Positions 33,793 to 36,474 of a DNA stretch of 36,474 nucleotides are shown here, piece by piece (positions within the stretch are counted from its first letter, which is position 1; each line of letters begins with the position of its first letter). The stretch comes from Saprospiraceae bacterium. Its GTDB lineage: Bacteria > Bacteroidota > Bacteroidia > Chitinophagales > Saprospiraceae. The stretch spans positions 1 through 36,474 of the forward strand of contig JABFRV010000055.1 of assembly GCA_013140975.1 (NCBI GenBank), written 5' to 3'. The translations under genes were made by a program, and so were the position numbers. The notes below the pieces were generated by a model that was not told the origin of the DNA, searched no databases, and was given only the letters and a program-made list of their open reading frames with translations.

Positions 33793-33804
33793 CGACCTTA
33801 ATCT

Positions 33805-33825
33805 ATGTTCTGGATCTTGGAGTAA
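33805..33825 (+). other. Six-codon ORF where the permease would begin
   Basis: ATG TTC TGG ATC TTG GAG TAA begins 12 nt after the ATPase stop and would read MFWILE. Permeases of the TroC/TroD type often begin with such a Phe-Trp-Ile stretch. It could be the remnant of a deleted permease or pure chance; a six-codon frame is weak evidence. Confidence 0.2.
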
Positions 33826-33830
33826 TAAAA

Positions 33831-35126
33831 TTAAATCTTAGTCTTAATTTTAAATACTTTACGTATGGTGTTAACCATATCCAACTTTTCCCAGGTAAAC
33901 AACTCTACTTTTACTTTCTTAGTTTTTCCTTCAGGAGTAATAAATATTTTTTCTACTATTTTATTATCGCGGCCCATGTGACCATATGCAGCTGTTTCAC
34001 TATAAATTGGATTTCGGAGTTTTAGTCGTTGCTCTATTGCGTATGGGCGAAGATCAAATATTTTTTCTATCTTTTTAGCAATTTCGCCATCATTCATTTT
34101 TACTTTGGATGTACCAAAAGTATTTACGAAAACTCCACAAGGTTTTGCAACTCCAATTGCGTAAGATACTTGAACAAGAACCTCATCGCATAAACCCGCA
34201 GCTACCATGTTCTTTGCAATATGTCTTGTGGCATATGCTGCAGATCGGTCAACTTTAGAAGGGTCTTTACCAGAAAATGCTCCTCCTCCATGAGCTCCTT
34301 TTCCGCCATATGTATCAACAATTATTTTTCTTCCGGTTAATCCTGTATCTCCGTGCGGACCACCAATAACAAATTTACCTGTAGGGTTTATATGATAAGT
34401 GATTTTTGAATCAAATAACTTTTGAGTTTGTAAAGTAAGTTTTCTTTTTACTCTTGGAATTAATATGGTTTTAATATCCGAAGCAATCTTTTCTAACATC
34501 GCCTTATCTGCCTTATCAGACAAAGAACCATTTTTCGACTTTACAAAATCATCATGTTGAGTTGATATTACAATTGTATCAATTCTTATCGGTTTATTAT
34601 TGTCATCATATTCAATTGTAACTTGACTCTTAGCATCAGGTCTTAAATATGTCATTAATTTTCCTTCTTTTCTGATTTTTGCAAGTTCTTCAAGTAATAA
34701 ATGCGATAATTTTAAAGGCAAAGGCATATACTCTGCAGTCTCATTCGTTGCATATCCAAACATCATTCCCTGGTCACCAGCTCCCTGATCAATCTTCTTC
34801 TTTTTATCAACTCCTCGGTTAATATCTGCAGACTGTTCATGAATCGCTGAAAGAATACCACAACTTTTGGCTTCAAACATGTATTCACTTTTAGTGTATC
34901 CTATTTTAGAAATTACATCTCTTACAATACTTTGAATATCTAAGTATGCAGATGTTTTAACTTCTCCGGCAACCACCACCTGTCCTGTTGTCACCAATGT
35001 TTCACACGCTACCTTGGAATCTTTATCAAAAGCTAGAAAATTATCAATTAATGCATCGGATATCTGATCTGCTACTTTATCAGGATGTCCCTCGGATACA
35101 GATTCCGATGTAAATAAATATGGCAT
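33831..35126 (-). CDS. metK: S-adenosylmethionine synthetase
   Basis: MetK makes S-adenosylmethionine from methionine and ATP in the cytoplasm. Visible signatures are [13 protein letters not shown] (6-18) with the ATP-binding His15, [12 protein letters not shown] (about 117-128), the P-loop-like [16 protein letters not shown] (about 252-267) and [19 protein letters not shown] (about 280-298). At 431 aa it is slightly longer than the common 380-420. It is transcribed from a TATATTTG promoter element that lies in a perfect inverted repeat. Its stop is 38 bp from the end of the metal ATPase gene on the opposite strand. Confidence 0.97.
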   Translation of the reverse strand: MPYLFTSESVSEGHPDKVADQISDALIDNFLAFDKDSKVACETLVTTGQVVVAGEVKTSAYLDIQSIVRDVISKIGYTKSEYMFEAKSCGILSAIHEQSADINRGVDKKKKIDQGAGDQGMMFGYATNETAEYMPLPLKLSHLLLEELAKIRKEGKLMTYLRPDAKSQVTIEYDDNNKPIRIDTIVISTQHDDFVKSKNGSLSDKADKAMLEKIASDIKTILIPRVKRKLTLQTQKLFDSKITYHINPTGKFVIGGPHGDTGLTGRKIIVDTYGGKGAHGGGAFSGKDPSKVDRSAAYATRHIAKNMVAAGLCDEVLVQVSYAIGVAKPCGVFVNTFGTSKVKMNDGEIAKKIEKIFDLRPYAIEQRLKLRNPIYSETAAYGHMGRDNKIVEKIFITPEGKTKKVKVELFTWEKLDMVNTIRKVFKIKTKI

Positions 35127-35138
35127 ATTGTAAAGGAT

Positions 35139-35159
35139 TATATTTGAGTTGCAAATATA
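35139..35159. promoter_or_regulatory. metK promoter element within an inverted repeat
   Basis: TATATTTG (35139-35146), AGTTG, CAAATATA (35152-35159) is a perfect 8-bp inverted repeat. On the minus strand the right arm is TATATTTG, an exact -7 match 25 bp upstream of the metK ATG. The left arm is an equal match facing the other way, though nothing starts there. The symmetry may be an operator, or two promoter elements by coincidence. Confidence 0.5.
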
Positions 35160-35203
35160 TAATTATTCTCTTATATAATGAATTGATTTACTTATACTGA
35201 CAT

Positions 35204-35890
35204 CTAGTATTCTTCGATATATTCGATAATTTGCAGAAACTTTAGCGTTAAGCTCAATTCTATACCAAAATTCCGAATAGATTGTTCAGGTCCATTTCTT
35301 ACTCCTCCTGTTGTTGGATCAAAATAAGGAGTCCCAGGAGGAACATAAATCTGTCTTGTAAAATCTGGTGAAACACGTCCTTCTAATCCAAACACCACAA
35401 ATTTATTCAGGTTTCTTTCTACTGAACCATGGAGGCTAAGACCGGCAGTCGTTCTGACAATAAAATCTGTGTATTCAGGAAATACATCGATTTGCGTTTT
35501 AGCATTATACTCGACACGTGCTCCAACACCATATAAAACTTTCCAGGATTCAAGTTTTCTCGCCTTTTTGACACCAATTTCCAAACCTACATTATGAAAT
35601 TTCATTCCAAATGATCCTCCTGGTTGAGTATTCCCATTCTGATCAACAAATCTGGAAAATATGATTGCACTTCCTCTTTGGTGGTATCCAGTAGCTATGT
35701 AAAAAACATTGCCTTTCTCTGATTCAATATCTATAGTGAAATCACCATGATACGTTAATAAGGGATCACGATCACTTCCTGATGCCCATCGCTGACTGGA
35801 AAGACCTAGACCGCCCCTTATTCCATAACCAGTAGATTGAGCATGAATAAAATTCAATCCTATGAGTATCGTTAAAACTATTATTCGCAT
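35204..35890 (-). CDS. Outer-membrane beta-barrel protein, PorT-family-like
   Basis: From the ATG at 35890 the product is 228 aa with a standard signal peptide (MRIIVLTILIG, ending IHAQ). The mature part is a run of amphipathic beta-strands (YGIRGGLGLSSQRW, NVFYIATGYHQRGS, VLYGVGARVEYNA, AGLSLHGSVERNL, FGIELSLTLKFL), as for an 8-stranded barrel, with a GTPYFDPTTGG loop near the end. No specific function is known. The frame is open further upstream to an ATG at 35920, but that adds ten residues before the signal peptide. GGAGG lies 8 nt before a TTG two codons upstream of the ATG, so a TTG start is also possible. TAAATTTG (35894-35901, minus strand) could be its promoter. Confidence 0.7.
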   Translation of the reverse strand: MRIIVLTILIGLNFIHAQSTGYGIRGGLGLSSQRWASGSDRDPLLTYHGDFTIDIESEKGNVFYIATGYHQRGSAIIFSRFVDQNGNTQPGGSFGMKFHNVGLEIGVKKARKLESWKVLYGVGARVEYNAKTQIDVFPEYTDFIVRTTAGLSLHGSVERNLNKFVVFGLEGRVSPDFTRQIYVPPGTPYFDPTTGGVRNGPEQSIRNFGIELSLTLKFLQIIEYIEEY

Positions 35891-35937
35891 CCACAAATTT
35901 AATACCTCCCTGGATATCAATTAGATTGAATAATTAC

Positions 35938-35953
35938 TGTCAAAATGGCGTTA
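35938..35953 (+). promoter_or_regulatory. Upstream dyad 1 before hsp20
   Basis: TGTCAAAATGGCGTTA contains the imperfect dyad TGTCA-N3-TGGCG and matches dyad 2 at 13 of 16 positions, 41 bp apart (about four helical turns). It is suited to be an activator-binding site upstream of the sigma-54-like promoter. Confidence 0.45.
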
Positions 35954-35978
35954 ATGTCTCAAAATTTATTATAATTTG

Positions 35979-35994
35979 TGTCATTATGGCATTA
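35979..35994 (+). promoter_or_regulatory. Upstream dyad 2 before hsp20
   Basis: TGTCATTATGGCATTA contains TGTCA-N3-TGGCA. It overlaps a perfect 12-bp palindrome, GCATTATAATGC, at 35989-36000. See dyad 1 and the promoter at 36034-36050. Confidence 0.45.
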
Positions 35995-36033
35995 TAATGC
36001 TAAGGATTATGACTTTAATTCCTAAATTTTGAT

Positions 36034-36050
36034 TTGGAACGAGTATTGAT
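36034..36050 (+). promoter_or_regulatory. Sigma-54-like promoter for hsp20
   Basis: TTGGAACGAGTATTGAT matches the -24/-12 consensus TTGGCAC-N5-TTGCW except for A in place of C at two positions, with the correct spacing between the two elements. Transcription would begin near 36061, 21 bp ahead of the ATG. No TAnnTTTG element is present in the gap. Confidence 0.5.
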
Positions 36051-36081
36051 CAACACTTACTAAATAAAAAATCTAAAAAGT

Positions 36082-36468
36082 ATGTGGACTAAAACAATGT
36101 ATCAGTCAAAACCTAATTCTTGCAGAACTCCTTATAATTTCAGACCTGAAGTATTAATTTCAGATACAATTCCTGCAAATATTCAAAAGAATGCAGAATC
36201 TTTTGTAATTGAACTTTCGCTTCCCGCTTATGAAAAATCTGAAATCAATGTGAAAATTGAAAACAATGATTTAGTTGTTTCAACAACAGTTACGGAAGAC
36301 AAAAACAATTACAAGAGCAAAGAATTTAAAAAATCAAATCTTAAAAGAGTTTTCAGGCTTCCTACTTCTGTTAATAAGGATGAGATCCAAGCAAGTTTTA
36401 CGCAAGGAATCCTTACATTAACATTGAAAAAATTGGCTAACAATCATGCAAAAATAAATATTCTTTAA
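36082..36468 (+). CDS. Small heat shock protein (Hsp20/alpha-crystallin)
   Basis: This is an ATP-independent holdase chaperone of 128 aa. A short, poorly conserved N-terminal arm (1-35) leads to the alpha-crystallin domain (about 37-125): IELSLPAYEKSEINVKIEN, the strand pair NNDLVVSTTV, FKRVFRLP-like LKRVFRLPTSVNKDEIQASF and the closing GILTLTLKK, where the G-x-L motif is canonical. It is slightly shorter than the usual 140-150 aa and lacks an obvious C-terminal I-x-I/V extension beyond INIL at the very end, which itself may serve. Upstream lies a sigma-54-like promoter with two dyads. Confidence 0.92.
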   Translation: MWTKTMYQSKPNSCRTPYNFRPEVLISDTIPANIQKNAESFVIELSLPAYEKSEINVKIENNDLVVSTTVTEDKNNYKSKEFKKSNLKRVFRLPTSVNKDEIQASFTQGILTLTLKKLANNHAKINIL

Positions 36469-36474
36469 TTTAAA

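Noticed and set aside
35127-35203. SAM riboswitch upstream of metK
   Set aside because: The leader after the predicted transcript start is only about 20 nt and no aptamer fold can fit.
35988-36001. Sigma-54 promoter at TGGCATTATAATGCT
   Set aside because: The GG to GC spacing is 9 rather than 10 bp and the position overlaps the upstream dyad; the element at 36034-36050 fits better.

Overview
The window (36,474 bp, AT-rich) looks like chromosomal DNA of a member of the phylum Bacteroidota. The evidence is a GldB-type gliding lipoprotein, a PorT-like outer-membrane barrel, proteins with the gliding-motility/type IX secretion (T9SS) C-terminal domains, Gram-negative signal peptides ending in SQ or AQ, and promoter -7 elements of the Bacteroidota form TAnnTTTG ahead of several genes. 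A Saprospiraceae-like lineage would fit, but that is a guess. No rRNA, tRNA, CRISPR array, transposase or phage gene was seen, so this is mostly an ordinary chromosomal region.

Layout. 1-1461: tail of an unknown gene and a type II NADH dehydrogenase. 1528-2595: a di-haem cytochrome c peroxidase. 2599-8899: three minus-strand secreted-protein genes (large BNR beta-propeller protein, CHU_C-domain protein, GH5-like glycosidase with a Cys-rich tail). 9027-11748: a beta-helix/M23 peptidase fusion with a T9SS-like tail, and a small secreted protein. 11865-17261: redox, sulfur and housekeeping genes: MsrB-MsrA fusion lipoprotein, metallo-beta-lactamase/rhodanese protein, GNAT, DMT permease, TraB/GumN protein, gamma carbonic anhydrase. 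17251-19546: a Na+/solute symporter and MurQ in one operon, pointing to N-acetylmuramic acid uptake and recycling. 19812-22685: MFS and MATE transporters. 22874-25564: GldB divergent from a PorT-like barrel and NadC, then a previously uncalled 36-aa membrane peptide on the opposite strand. 26445-29990: DnaE. 30044-31349: a small secreted protein and a nitroreductase. 31399-33792: a DtxR/MntR-type regulator, a TroA-like metal-binding protein and an ABC ATPase. 33831-36468: MetK, an outer-membrane barrel protein and an Hsp20 chaperone.

The most interesting region is the metal-uptake operon. Two 18-bp dyads (ATTTAG-N6-CTAAAT and one variant) lie exactly 22 bp apart in the 49-bp gap between nitroreductase and regulator, and one of them contains the TAnnTTTG promoter element. 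This predicts metal-dependent autoregulation. The operon lacks the expected permease, its binding protein carries an extra C-terminal membrane anchor, and a six-codon ORF sits where the permease should start.

Other points worth a look are a sigma-54-like promoter with two upstream dyads before hsp20, the 36-aa membrane peptide, short-period repeat arrays in the longer convergent gaps, a perfect inverted repeat ahead of metK, and a stable hairpin just upstream of the dnaE promoter.
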